Source of the DNA: Actinomortierella ambigua
Taxonomy: Eukaryota > Mortierellomycota > Mortierellomycetes > Mortierellales > Mortierellaceae
Assembly: GCA_016098155.1 (NCBI GenBank)
Contig: JAAAJB010000086.1
Coordinates: 17,078 to 81,077, forward strand
Direction of reading: 5' to 3'
DNA: 64,000 nucleotides
Below are positions 46,066 to 60,175 of the stretch, piece after piece. The notes below the pieces were generated by a model. The model was not told the DNA's origin. It saw only the letters and a program-made list of their open reading frames with translations, and made no database searches. Position numbers and translations under genes: made by a program. The stretch's first letter is position 1; each line of letters begins with the position of its first letter.

Positions 46066-49000
46066 ATGGGGACCATCAGCTTGTTCGACTACAATGAGAC
46101 GACGGCATTCTGGTCATTCATCATCTACTGCCTTGTCGTCGTCTTTGTCGCCGTCTTCTTCCTCTTCTACTCTAACCGCATCTTTGCTCAGGCGCTATCC
46201 AAACTCATTCGGTGGTACACATGGCACTACTTTCAAGCCTACATCGAGCTTGGTAAGAGGTTCAAAGTTCCTGTCCTGTAGTCTTTCTAATGCATGGCTC
46301 GCTGTACATTTGAATCTACGAAACTGAACATTGCTTGGTTGTCTTGCACGATCGGGCTCCTTTTGCTTTCATAGAGTCTCTTCAGATTGCACCGCTAGGT
46401 GGAAGGATTCTCTTTCGCAATTTTCGATACCACTCTAGGAACCAGTCGATCACGATCCTGCACGGATACATTACTTTCCGTTACTGGCTCTGGAATGTGC
46501 GGACAGAGGATGATACCCGATCCGAGGATGCCACTGAATTCTCAAAGAGCTTTGGTACAAATGCAGTGCTCTGTGCGAAAGACGCTTATTCTCAGGTGAT
46601 ATCATCACTTGATCCGATCGAGAGTGTCTAACACCCTCCCCTATCTTTTTCTTTTCCATCTCCCGTGTGACAATAGGCATGGCAAATCAGGATAACTGCC
46701 GAATCACCGTCAACACTGTCGGCCTGGAATGGTTCATGTACAATCGCACCCCTGCCTACGATGTGCTGGCACAGACGCTTGGCCTCAACCCGGATGCCTC
46801 TCCATTCACCGCTACTCAGGAGCCAAGCACAGTGACTGGTATGGTCGTAAAGAGAGAAGGGGGCGAGAGGGTCAGAATGCAGGGAGAGCGCGATTGTGTA
46901 GAGCTAGACTTATTATTTTTCTCTATCCCCAAAACCTATCATGCTAACAACACCCACCCTTCCTCCTCTTTGTTCTTTCTACTTAGTGGACATGGAGGAT
47001 GAGTTGCCAACAGAGTCCTCGGAGATGCAGGATAAATGGTTCAGGAGGGCATTGCCAATCAAAATTGTCTGCGACACGGGAGCCATCATTATGGGCAACG
47101 CACATCTACCGTCGCTCTTGGTCGCCTCGTTCCCTTCAGCACACAGTATGTATTCAGTGACGAAGGCGCGCTCAGCATTGGACCCGTACAAGACCGTCTT
47201 GCTCGTCACTTTTGATACACCTTCCATCGATTTCCGGCCGAATGCGGATTACAACACCGATATCACTGGAAGAAACATGGGGTCTGTACCCGATATCGCT
47301 CGACTGTATGTGGTTTCTAAGATGCGGACAAAAATTATCTGGAGATATTCTTCATCTTCTTGCCTCTCTCTAATACAGTCTTGCGCATTTTCTTTCTGTG
47401 TATATATGCGGCAATTTCCGTCCTGTTAGGCCTCCAAGGAAACCGTCTCGCTTTCAAAAGTTGATGGCGCCTGTCAAGGACCTGTGGGCTCGACACTTTG
47501 GCAGGACACCTCAGGAGGCAGAGGAATGGCATGGTCTGCCTCGTTATAGCCAGAATATTTCGACGGATCAATTGAAGGACAGCCGGTTCGATGAATATGC
47601 CATGGTACGCAATGTTCTCCAGTGTACAGCACTTGGTCTACGATATTCCACCGATACTGCAGGTATTTTAGCCAAGACAGACAAATGGACGAGATTGTTG
47701 ACATTTTTCGTTTCGATCCAAGTCACTCACAGCGGTCTTATTTGGTTTAATTCGAGGCTAAAATAGGAAGGGTACCAGCACCTTCAACCTATGGATCGGA
47801 TGCCGATTATGATCTGCCACCGGAATGGAGCATTGAGTTGATTATTGACGAGGCGGTCATCTCGTACGGACCCTGGGCTGATCGGCAGAGGGCCGAGATC
47901 CAGAACTTTTATTTCCCAAATTCTTACAGGACCCTCCACCCAACCGAGCCGCCGGGACCTGGACAGCTTCGCGTTCATGCTGCCTTGCAAATTATGGTGA
48001 CTTTTAGTTCTTCTGTCACGTTCAAGATCCCTACCAAGGAAAAGTCAAAGGTATTCCATGCTCTCTGCAAATGATTGGGATGACCAAAAAAGAAAACTGT
48101 GTATGTTTTGTCTCACATTATATTCCTTTTGGTTGTTTCCTGCGTACAATAGGACTGGAAGTATGACGACCCTGAGTATCAAGGAGTCCAGGGCGGAAAA
48201 TCAACTCGCCCCTACGGTTGGCTGGAGTTGAAGGCCCAGACAGGATCGACCATTTCTGTCGACATTCCAATGGTTTATGGTCCCGAAGGATACAAAAACG
48301 TTGTTCTCGTGGATCTTCAGAGTGTACATGTCACGTCGAGTGTCAATTATGCGCCTATGGTTAACCTCAAGGAGCTCAAGGTAGAGAGACATTTGGCAAC
48401 TTTGCGGCATATCCCTTACCAAGCGTGACGCAGTTCTTTGTGAACGAGCAATGAAGCCTGTGATGGATGGTGTTTAACTTCGCTTATCTGCTTCTTTGAT
48501 ATAGATGGCTTGTCAACTGCACAACCCTCTTGTCTGGAATGCTCAACGGAACTGGGACTTTGAACTCACGCTGGACAGCCCAAAGATGTTTATTTTGCGC
48601 GACCATATCACACTGGTGCAGGATCTTTCTCGCGACTGGGCGGCTGGCCCGCCCGTCGAAATGGCATACTTTGTCCCCTTTCAATACTCGTTCGACCTGA
48701 AGCTCCCGAATTTCCAACTCTACACTTATGTTAACGAGCACAACATCATTAACGAACCTACAGAGATGGACGAGAACGGTACTTTCCCCCGAGAACTGAA
48801 TAGGAGTGCCTTTAACGTCGCTCACCTCGATGTATTTGTTTTAACGATGTCATTTGCCTGCTTTTTTTTCAAACCTATGGATAGCTTTCATCATCGCGTC
48901 TGGCCAAAGCCTAGAATGTCAAGTGGTGCTTCCTTTCACTCAGTATAACCCGGAGATGACAACGATCGGGTTTGACGTTGAGGTAAAAAATGAAATGGAG

Positions 49001-52000
49001 GCCTTTGCTGGACCACTGAGTCAATTGATCCACTTGTGTTAAACCTCCTCTTTCTCTATCTTGTCATTCTTGTATATAAGATTCTGAACGGCGGCCTGGA
49101 GATTCAACTTCCATTGGCTCATACGCTAGGCGAATTCCTGACACCCGACTCTAGAAAGTTTGCAACGATCCCATCCGTGACCATTAAGGGTTCTTACAAG
49201 TACTATGACTTTGTCGATCCCAACCACCTCGAGTCATTGGATTTGGATGTCAAGGTATAGTTGGGGAGATGGATTAATCTTCATATACCTCCTATGCTTT
49301 CTTTTCAGGAGCGGAAAAGGCCAAATACTTAGAATCACGTTTTTCTCGCCGCAAAATAGGGTGACGGGGTTAAAATCAAGCTGTTTGGAAATGTGATTCG
49401 CTATGTGTTGATTTTGATGGACAACTACGCGGGTTTGTACATCAACTTTGTCACAATGGAGGAATATCGGTACCAACGCGACAATCCTGGAAAAATGGAG
49501 ATACAGGAGAGGAAACAAGCCAATTCCAAGGTAAAACTCAAAAGGAAAGAAGGGAAGATCACAACAAAGTCCTTCAACCACGCCTGATCGATTGGGTGTT
49601 TTTTTTTCTTATTGTTCAGATGCTAACACTAATCTTCTGTATATTTCTCTCTTTAGCCTCCAAGCGATCCGTACGAAGTCTATATCAACTTTGTGACGAC
49701 AGACACGACACTCATCTTGCCTGAAAACCTCTATAGCTGCGAGAACTATTCGCAAATCACTTGCAGCGAGCTTCAGATCGAACTTCGGAATCTGGATGTC
49801 TACATGGGTATGTGGAAGCCTGACCAAAAAAAAAAAAAGTGGTTACCAGGATACTTTATTCGTCGGACTAATTTTTTTGTCATCTATACCTAAAAACCCC
49901 GTCATTAGATATGCATGTGAACGTCAGTCCGCTGACATGGAGCCGCGACACAGTCAAGGACGTGACAGCACGGAACCCACGGAGTGGGGGTAGAGGTCAA
50001 CAGAAAAACTACCTGTACATTGACGGTGTAACAGTGTATGCGCATCGTTTGTTTGGTCCTCTACCTAAGACGACAACGTATGTGGCGAACTGGAAGTTGG
50101 AGTTCGGTTCAATCTATGGCCAGATCAAGCCGTCGTTCTTATTGGGTGTCAGCTCCTTTGCAAAGGCGTTTGCGTACAACCTGATCGATGGTGAGAACGC
50201 CTTTCCTCCCGAATATGCAACCGTGACACCACCGGATATCACGTTTGTGGACTTGAGTGTGAAAGAACTGGATGTATCCGTGTGGGGCGCAGATGTGGTC
50301 AGCCAGATCTTGTTGAAGGATGGAGTCGTAGTCCATTTTGACGATGTAATGAATGAAAGGTACCTTTCACGAGTCGTTCTCAAGCTGCCGTCGCTCATAG
50401 TCCGATCTATGGCCCTAACGCAGATAAATCGGGATGATGCCACGAATGATCAAGATCGGGTAAGAGATGACTTTTTCTCTTCCGTTCCCTGAATATTGAA
50501 CATTGATGAGGTGGAAAGAAAATGTGGGCTAATGCTACCACCTATTTTTTTTATTTTTTTTTTTTTTTTGGAATATAGTTGGATCAGGATCAATGGCCGT
50601 GGGTGGAGCTCGCCAACCTCAACTGTGCATTTGACATCACGGTCTACCAGGGCGCGGCGGATTGGCGAGAGCGGCGAGCGAAGCAACAGGCGTTTGTCAA
50701 GGCGCAGGACAGCGAGACGCGTCGTTGCCCCTATATATATGCTGTCCATGGCGAAGACCCCGTGAAAGGCCCCCCACATCCAAACTTGCATGGGAATCAC
50801 TTTGGTTCACTCTATGTGCCACCATTGACCTTTGATCCTGAGGCACTCCGCGGAGGTCAAGGCAAGCACGGATTTGGCGGTAGTAGCGGCAGTAGAAGTA
50901 TAGGCGCTACAAGCAGCAACAGGACGTCGATGATCGGGAGCATGAAGAGTCGTCTGAGTCGGGGTAGTGTTAGCCGTGGTAGCGATAGCGACGCCGGATC
51001 GATGGTTGAGCTCGCTTCCGAAGACGGCGATATCCCCCATGCACAGTTGCGTCGACAATCGTTTAACCGATCGAGCTCTTCGTTCTCGATCCTAGGAGGT
51101 GGTGGTGGCGACGGTGCGACCGAAGAGGACGGTAGCGAATTCGGGTCACAGATTGACGACTGGGATGAGGATGACCTTTCCAATCAGGATCTCATCTTTT
51201 CTTCGTCGGACGAAGAGGATGACGATGGACGGATAGGAAGGAGTGATACTGATGCCGATTCTGTGCTCTGTGATGGGGATTCAACTCCGACAAGAGCCAC
51301 GGCAGCAGGGGCTGCTACTGAGGACGAAGAGACACCATCTGCACACGCGGCCCGTTCGATTCCTTACAGCAGTTACCTCAAAAGGTATGCAGTCTATCCG
51401 AGCCGATCGGGACAACCTATATCCTCCTCGTCGTCTTCGAGCCCATACATGCCACCACCACGGGTGATTTTCAACCAATCCAAATTGCGGGATATTCTGG
51501 ACGATGTACCACGACACCATCCGAACGCAAATTTCGAGCATGTGTTTGAGGAGAAGTTGGGAAACGCCGAGAACAATCGTGGTCAAGGGGACAGTGGCGT
51601 GTCCTCAGCCCACCCTCGATCTTCCACAGAGGAGGGCGAGGCGTCCCAGGAGAAGCGTACGACGATGATTGTGGATGCTACCCAGGATGTCAAGATTCTG
51701 CTGACACCAATCTTGCTGAAGATCATCCAAGAGTTCCTGGAGGCGATCAATGCAGAGGAATGGGATCTCGAAACGATGTTGGATGTCACGCAGATGGATT
51801 ATGTGGAGCTGCTCACGCGGATGCAGCCGAGCAAGCTCCGTTCACAGCGGTTTGCGGTCCACCTACCGCGGATCCATTTGCGGTTTATTCAGGACATCAT
51901 GATGCCAGATGCGCTGAAGTCTAGCGGAGCTGGTGGAGCTGGCAGTCATGGTGGGGATGGCGGAGGCGATGATATCGACTTGATCAAGACGCGGTACGAG

Positions 52001-55000
52001 TTGTCCGGGTCCGGGACAACGAATCTGTGTGCAGTCGACCTTGTGCTGGATGAAATGGCGGTGGTGGCAGCGGTCAAATACGAGGACGAGGCATTTGAGA
52101 GGTTTGTGCCAGGCAAGATCCACATTGCATCCTTCAAGGTGGTCGAGTCACGGGCGAATGTGGATTTGTCGATGTTGCAATTGAACGCGCGATTTGTCTC
52201 GGGTTCGACTACGCGAATCTTTGGCATTCCAGACACACGGCACCAGTTTTCACGGCTGGATATCAGTCACCTTTCATTCGACAACGAGCCTGTGATTGCC
52301 GACATGACGCTGAAGGGGTTCATGCTGCGACTAGTGCGGTCGGCAAGCCCGAACCATTTCTTGATGCAGCTGGCCCAGTTCCGAGTTCTGTTTATCCACC
52401 CGTCGGCTGAGATTGTGGCCGGTGCGATCTGCTCGTGGCTGACGTTCCTCAAGGACCTCAAGACGATCCTGCAACGGTTCCAGCTGCGTCGGTCGAAACA
52501 GCTTCAAACACTTTTTGCACACGTGGCACAGTTTTCAATCCAGGCGAACATCAATACGGACCCCGTCTTTTTGACACGGCCATCGACGACGCTGCGTTTG
52601 GGGACCCTGTTTTATCGGAACGACGATGGGTGGAAGCTGTTGGCGCACATCCGGCATTGTATGCGCATGATGCCTGAGGCGCGACAAAGTGCGCTGCAGA
52701 GCATGTTGAAGAAGAGCGAGCTGGTCGAGCAGGCAAACACAGACTCGATGTACGCAACCGTGATTGGCGCGTTCCAGACCTGGAGGAGTTGGGAGATTGA
52801 CGACTTGCGGCAGTGCCGGCTGTTTTCAGAGGTGTTTGAGAGGAAGCCACTACCGGCGATGTCAGCAACTCTGAGTGGAGCCGATAGTGGATATGGTGGT
52901 GGAGGACGGGCGCCTCCATTGCAGAAGCACAAAGAGTCTTGGATTTACGATGTGTTGCGATATTCTGAAAACTCGGTGCAGCTGCGATTGGATGAGTTTG
53001 AAGGCGCCATCTATGACGAACAGCAGGAGAACAGCCTTCGGTTGACGCAGCTTGAATTTGTGTTTGGGTCGAAATTCAAGGCGGATATCTTGGCCCATGT
53101 GGGTCTGTTCCCCGGTATGCCCGTCGCAGGGGACACGAGTCGACTTAGTACAGGGTATCTTGATGTGGCGGTCAAGACAGGGTTTGGCAATGCGTCGGTC
53201 GTGGTGAATCCAGTTGTCATTGCGTTTGTCAAACATATCCTTCGAGTAGAGCGGATCTTCCGGCCGCAGTTCAACAAGGTGCTAGACTCTGGAACAGCCA
53301 CTTCCGCGACAGCAGGAACAGCAACACCCCAGGAGAAGAGGGCCATGGGTGGTGGCGGAGACCCTCGGTTCTTCACAGAGAGCCCCAGTTCGCCTCGGCA
53401 GTCGACTCAGCTCAGTCGCGATGTACCACTGTCAACCAGCTTCGCGTATGCAACTGCCACCACAGACGGCGAGCCTAGTCTCGGCCAAGTGCTAGATCGC
53501 TTCGACATTGTGTTCAATGGTATGGCGGTGATCGAAACGATTCTGATCACGATGCATGCGCAGAATCTGACTGCCAAGGTCATCTTCTCACAGATCCAGG
53601 CATCGGCACTCAACTTTGCGCAGCAGCGCTCGTTACCACCGCACCCGTACTATGATCCGGAGAGTATCTCGGTAGCCAGGAGCTCTGGGTCGAACACGGA
53701 GACCACGGGTGGAGGCAGCCGACAGCAGCAGCGATCAGGGACTAACCGGCTGATCGGATCAATTGTCAGCAATATCAGTAGTATTAACTCGACGTTGCTC
53801 GAACGCGTGTTCACCAAGGAAGGATCGGTCGCTGTCCAGCAGGAGCGGGAGCTCTTGACGTTTGGCATTGTCGGACTCAACTCGGACGTGACGCTCAGCT
53901 TGTTGACGCCGCCAAAGAAGGCTAATAAGACAAAGGGCACGGCGACGAGCGGTGTCTCTAGCGGCGTTGCTGGCACTGGAACTGGAGCCGCAACGGGCGT
54001 AGGAGGTGCAGGAGGAGTAGGAGGCGGCGGCGGTGGTGGCAGCAGCAGTAGCAGCGGTGCTAGCCTATCACGTGAAGTGGTCAATATCCTGGTGACGTTC
54101 AAGCAGATGAATATTACGTTACCGCGGAGCATCCTGAAGCTGTATCTGTTCGCCAAGGATTGGCGGGAGGAGAACATGAAGAGTTTCGACTTTTTGTTCC
54201 AGAGTGTCATGGACGAATGGGAAGCCGACCGCAAGTCACGACGCAGCGTGGATCCTAAAGCAGAGGCAGCTGCAATTGCAGCCGCCGCTGCTGCGATCCC
54301 TGCGGTGCCGCGGGAGCTCAAGGTGCAGATGATCTTGAAGACGTTTACACTTGAATCGCACATGCTGCCGTCGTTGCTCTTCCAGTACGAGGCTGGAGAC
54401 TTGATGGTGATGTTGCATGATATCCCACCGGGGTTGGCGGGTTCAACACCGAGGTTGACGTACAACGTCCAGCTGCTGCGACAATCGGTCGACTTTTTGG
54501 CGAACCAGCAGAAGGGGATGCGAGGCGGTGGCGGTGGCGGTGGCAACAGCAGCAAGAGCATGGACGAGGACCGTCACCGTCAACTGCTCGATGACAAGCA
54601 TGCGGCCAGCTTCACATTGCCGGTGATCCGAGCGTCGGGTAGTGTGATGAACATCCTGGATGCAGCGACGACGTCGCGGACACAGCGGTCATCCATTACG
54701 GCGCTGGCGAGGACATCACGGATGCCAAAGAAGTTAGACATGTCTGTGTCGCTGGACTTTGTGGAGCTGACGCTGAACGTGAGCATGTTGGATAACTTGC
54801 TAACGGCTCAGTCGCTGCTCGGCGCCGAGGTCAATGAGCTGATTGACATGTTATCCAAGACACCGAAACCCCCTGCCACACCCACGCCTATGGCGGCGAC
54901 GTCGACGATGAATGTCCCTCCCAGTCCAGCAGCGGCAACCCCAGCAACAACGACGGCATCGAGCAATAGCAAACCGGAGCTGTTGTACTTTGTCAAGGTG

Positions 55001-58000
55001 TCGTTGATTGGGTTGAGTGTGGCGGCGGTTAGTCCATCAGCGATCTTGTACTTTGAGTCGGACTTGTTGAAGGGCGTCATCACCAACAACCCCGATGCCG
55101 GACCTAATGATCCATTGACCCGTAGCAATACATCGGCCGCCGCCGCTGCAGCAGCAGCAGCTGCTGCTGCGACAGCACCATCGCGGCGTCTCGCCTGGCG
55201 GGTACATGCTCAGAGTGTGACGCTGTCGTTGAATCACCATCTAGGCCAAGTACGAACATCGTCGCGAGCGGAGGACTTGAAGGCACGGAAGCTGCGATTG
55301 GCCTACATCACGATCCATCTGAACGTGCAGAATTTCAGTCCGGACCAACGGGAGAAGGACAGGTTTGCGCCATCGCATGTCTCGCCATTCTATGTGTCGT
55401 TCCTAAAGATCCATGCGTTGATGCAGCCGCAGTCAGTGAGCCGGATGATTGGACTGTATACCTACTATGTGCACGAACTGGATCGACGGAAGGAGCTCAA
55501 AGCAGCGGAGATGGCGCGGTTGGCGGACAATACGAAGCGAATCATAAAGTCGTTGGATGTTGGCGAGGTGGTAGGTGTACCAGCAGCGTACTACAAGGAC
55601 CATCCACGGTCCATGCTGGAGGCGGTTGAGATTTACCTGACGATTGACGATGTGGCGGTGGCGATTCCGTTGGACCGGCGCGAGGATGTGATGAGCAGTT
55701 CCGAGAGACTTGTCGAAGCGTTTTTGATCTCTGCCACATCTATTTCAGTGCTGACCAAGAGTGGTGAAAAGTCGTCGGGGACGTTGAACCATCTGAGTGC
55801 GCAGTTTGTGCACCGTTTTGATCAGAGCAAGGACGAGCATTTCCGGTCGCGGCACCATGCCAAGATCAACCGGCTCATGTTCCCGAGCATCTCGTGCAAG
55901 GTCGATGCGCACAAGGCGTCACCCGGTGTCCAACATATCTCGTCGGAAGCCTCTGTGTCGGGCTTTGAGCTCGACATTGATCCGACTATTGTGAGATACA
56001 TCACCACCTTGAACGACGTCTATGATCATTCCAAGGTCCTGGTCACCTCGCTGAGTTTTGAAGGGTCGGGAGCCGGCAATACGACCGTCAATAACACAGC
56101 CCCGCCCACCTCGAGTGATAGTGTTAGTAGCAGTGGAGATAGTGGCTCCGCCAAATCGCCCATGGCCTCGTCTCTAGATCCACGCAGAGTAGGCCGTCAA
56201 GGTTCGACATCATCAGCCACTTCGACTCCCAAGACTGAGCTGCCCACATCACCTTTACACGGCAACTTGTCTCCGACAGACAGTGGCAGCGGCGATAACA
56301 GTGGCAGCGGCGATAACAGTGGCAGCGGCGATGATGGTAGTGGAGGCGTGGTAGTGATATGGAAGGTCGAGAACACGTTCCAATGCAGCAAGAGTGTGTG
56401 TCGATTCTACCCAAAGGGCCACGCCACATCGAGGGCGGCCAAGTCTGGGCAAACGACCAATGGTGGTGCTGGAAGTGGCAGCAACAAGCTCGGCGTCAAC
56501 GGCCATGGTAGCAGTACCAACAAAAACAAGAGCACCGGTGATGCGACGAGCGTGGATCGGTTCATCATCCCCGGTTTGTCGTTGTGGACCAGTCTGGTGA
56601 TCCCCGTGAGTGACAGTGTATCGGATCTGCATGCGGCAGGGCCAGCGCGGTTGCATGCCGAAATCAATATCCACTCCAGTGAGAACACCTTCTACCCTTC
56701 CCTTGTCCCGTTCTTCCAGGACATTGTAAGTGGACTGAAGGTGGGTATCCGCCGACCACGCGCGTACTCGAATCCAAAGATGTTGGATGATGTGCTTTGC
56801 AAGTCGGGGGAGAGCAGTAGTAGCAGTATCAATAGTAGCAGGTACTCGAGCTCATCGGATCTCATGGCCATGGTACCCCCAGCAACGACCACAGCGGCGG
56901 CAACAGCAACAGGAGCACCGCCACCACTGTCACAGTCGAATTCATCGTCAAATCTAGTGGTGTCAGTAGGCAAGAAGCAAGATTTGGCGGTGACAGTGTA
57001 CACCTTTTTGGAGAAGACGCGGATCGAGTTTAATTGCCAGCCGACGGCGAAGGTCATGTCCGTGCTGACGTTCGAGCAAGGAAACATCCTGACGAGCTAT
57101 CATTCAGATCGGTCGGGTCACACGACGACGACCTTGGCGGGAACGTTCCAAGGAGCGTCCTCGGAGACACGGCATATCTTCTCGCAGGACAAAGGATTTA
57201 AGCTTGAGACCAAGGCGATGACATTTAACGTTGTAGCGGAGACGCAAGGAAGCCAACAGCATCACCATCACCACCACCATCATCATCACCATCACAATGA
57301 CCAGCACCACGACGAGGACAGGGACAACAAGAAGTCATTGTCGGTGTTTGTGGATTTCATTCAGTTTGGGATGGACTTTGATCTGCGTCAGTCCGAGATT
57401 CTGGTACTGATGAAGATGATCTGGATGGACCAGGCCAACTACTTGATCAAGGATAGTATGACTGTCAGCCGGTCTAGCTCGTCGCAGCATGTCGGAGCGA
57501 GTGCTAGTGGACGAGACTGTGACGTCAACCGTAGCGGTGGTAGCGAGGCTTCGTCGATGAGAGCCAGCACACCGAATCCAGGCAGCCACCACCAGGCGGC
57601 ATCTTCCGTTGGAGGAGGCGAGGCAGGAGGCGATAGCTTGGTGGCGGTGCGTGAGTCGAGTTTCCTGGGCTACAACGTGTTTGTGATTGCGCAGCTGCAA
57701 CAGATGAAGATCACTGGTGACTTGGGGTCGCAGATCGGCAAGATGGAGTTCCGACTCGACCAAGTTCGGGTGCGGGTCAAACTGCGACCCTTCCATCCAC
57801 GGTCTTTGTCCTTCTCGACAGGAAAGCTTGACCTACAGTTCTTGCCGATGGATCGAGGATGGCTGGAGGGGTATTTGACAATGGATGGGGTGCATCTGGA
57901 ATCTGTCGCCAAGGTGCAGCGAGTCCCGACATTCCCAGGCAATCTGTGTGAGGTGGTGCTGGTGACGAAGAAGCTGGCATCGATGCTGTCGTATGATTAC

Positions 58001-59833
58001 AAGCGGTTCTTGGTATTGGAGGTTGACCCGTTCCGAGTTGTTGTGCAGGATCATTGGACAGGACCCGATATGAACCATGATCTTTCGTTGGCGATCTTGG
58101 CCCATTTGCAAGGACTGCGGTTGTTGGCCGGCGCGAAGACCGTTCCAGTCTTCAAGACGCTGTTCCATCGACTGGTGACGCTGTTGGAGCAGAAGCAGAG
58201 CGCCGCCCAAGAAGAACTCAAGACCCCATTGTTGCTGTCGCCGTTGGCTCTCCGTCGGTCTGCTTCGGCCGAGAGGAGGACGGGATCATCGTCGGCTGCG
58301 GGCTATGCCTTCAACGCTGGTTCGGGTGGCGCGGATGATGGTGTGGCGTCGTCGTCCTCAGGTGGTAAGACAACAATAGCCCTACATCCGGTCTGGAACG
58401 CGGTCGGACGCGTCCAGTTATCGATCCAGGAGCTAGACTTGTCATTCTTCCCGTTCTTGCTGTCGGACCGCGAGTGCACGCACGCCAGTGTCAACACGGT
58501 CAAGGTCGGATTTGATCGTTATGTGATGTACCCGAACGAGGACGTTCTTGGACAGTTGCCCCCTGTCATTCATCGTCTGACAACGGTCTCCGTGGGCTGC
58601 CTGAGCTTGCAAAAGTACACATTGCCGGCTTTGCCGGCCACGTTGCTGAACCAACCGCAGTGGTTGACGGTTCAGCCGTGGTTCGAGCGTACGCGGACCC
58701 ACAATGCACAAACGATTGCAAAGCTACCGGCGACGTCGCAACGGATGGAGTCGTGGCAGGCGGTAGACAGCTTGGTGGTAGAACACCTGTGTCAGACACA
58801 GTTTGCAGGACTGATTGATATTGCGACGGACGTCCGATTGTTCCGTGGTGTCGAGAAGAACGTACAGCGGTTCTTGGAGGAACTGAGCATCCGAGACCAT
58901 CGCAGTGCGGATCAGTCAGCGGCTGCGGCAGCAGCAGCAGTGGCGGCAACGATTGACGTTGTGGCTGTCGCGGCGGCTGTGGTGTCTTCGTCGGCTGGAG
59001 GTAGTAGTGGTGGCACGGGGGCTATTCAGAGCGGTACGGGAAGCAGCACTGGCGGCAATGGTGTAAACCTGCCGGCGATCCAAGACGTACCACTGCTGTC
59101 GCCACTGAGTGTGACGACGGGTATTACTAGCCCATCCAGTTTTGGGGAGGCCGGCGATCCACTCGGTCAGGACAAGACTACCGCGACAGCCGCGGTAGGA
59201 GCAGCAGCATCAGGAGGAGGGTACAAGGGCAAAGAGTCACCAGCTTCTGGAATTTCGGCCAGTTCGACGGGCAGCAGCGCTGTCGGGTGGGCGGAAGAAG
59301 GCGGGATTTCGTTGCGTAAGGGCTTGCTCATCTCTGGACTCGGTGGTGGTAGCAATAGCAGCAACACCAACGAGGAGAAGGGATCACCGGATGCGGCTGC
59401 GGCTGCAACTACAGTTACAGAAGACAAGGCAGGCAGCAAGGACGGTGCTCAGTCGAAACTGGGCAAAGTCACTCCAGCCTTGGCCAGCACAGACAGTCCT
59501 GTGACTCCTTCGATCATACCCGCACCGATGACGACTGTGTCTGGGACGGAAGAAGGGCCGAAGAAGACGGGGGAGAAGGACAGCAACATGACGCTGACAT
59601 TCAAGGCCCGAGACTCGATTGTGTTCAATCCTGCGCTGGATGTATTGCCAAACACGCCGTTGCCTTTGGGACACCTTGGGTTCAAGAAGGAGGATATCCC
59701 ACCGATTGTGCACACACTTACCGTTGCGCTTGAAGACGGACTACTGGCGGCGGCGGAGTTCCATCAGGATAAAATCCGCGTCATGGGCGTTCATGATATT
59801 TGGGAAGGGCGGGTTAAGATGGACGACTCTTGA
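46066..59833 (+). CDS. CSF1: CSF1/BLTP1 bridge-like lipid-transfer protein
   Basis: Fourteen exons join in phase to 4088 aa: 46066-46252, 46375-46554, 46677-46838, 46987-47305, 47430-47662, 47767-48050, 48153-48380, 48505-48778, 48885-48982, 49081-49254, 49360-49530, 49657-49807, 49909-50459, 50579-59833. A single membrane helix at residues about 16-38 (FIIYCLVVVFVAVFFLFYS) anchors the N-terminus. ALSKLIRWYTWHYFQAYIE, GGRILFRNFRYHSRNQSITILHGYITFRYWLWNVR and IVCDTGAIIMGN then match the Csf1/KIAA1109 N-terminal region. Long beta-rich segments build the hydrophobic groove. The C-terminal part, near residue 3400, has VRVKLRPFHPRSLSFSTGKLDLQFLP and fits the family's FSA_C region. Family members bridge the ER to other membranes and move phospholipids. 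Several Ser/Gly, poly-Ala and poly-His insertions make it longer than yeast Csf1. Confidence 0.93.
56279..56334 (+). repeat. 18-bp in-frame repeat in CSF1 exon 14
   Basis: Three tandem copies of a unit encoding Gly-Ser-Gly-Asp-Asn-Ser, the last partly changed. Length change keeps the frame. Confidence 0.9.
57259..57297 (+). repeat. CAY repeat encoding poly-His in CSF1
   Basis: Twelve or more His codons (CAT/CAC) in a row form a disordered insertion within the lipid-transfer protein. Confidence 0.9.
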
Positions 59834-60025
59834 AACCGACTGCAATAATTCGATTAGAGTAAGCTTGTCTCCTGCCATGCCATGTTGGTGGTGTCGAGTG
59901 GCCCTCATGTGGAACTCCAAATAACAGGTGGCCCATGCGCAAAAAAAAACTAATAATCTTTTTAACTTTTTTTTTTTGAATAGACAACGAGCTGGACAGC
60001 TAGAGATTCTTTGATATCTTTCTTG
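59807..60025 (+). repeat. Original of a ~220-bp duplication (CSF1 3' end)
   Basis: This segment covers the last nine codons, including stop, of CSF1 and its 3' flank. A close copy, with the same order and orientation and only scattered substitutions and small indels, lies at 63246-63466. Confidence 0.93.
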
Positions 60026-60175
60026 TTATACATTTTTTTTTTATATAATAATGCATACAATTTACTTCCATTGGCTATGGGGCGGCGTTTGAGCATGGAA
60101 GGGTCATAAAAAACGGAGGAGCCACTTTAACAGAATTCTCCGCATCTGGCTGAACGATAATTCTAGATTCAACAA

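Noticed and set aside
47130..47190. Possible extra intron in CSF1 at a GTATGT site near 47145
   Set aside because: Reading straight through gives the expected family text (SMYSVTKARSALDPYKT), and splicing there would break the frame.
53650..54561. 303-codon minus frame inside CSF1 exon 14
   Set aside because: It is the antisense of a continuous in-frame lipid-transfer protein exon; Leu/Pro/Ser runs mirror Gly/Ser insertions.
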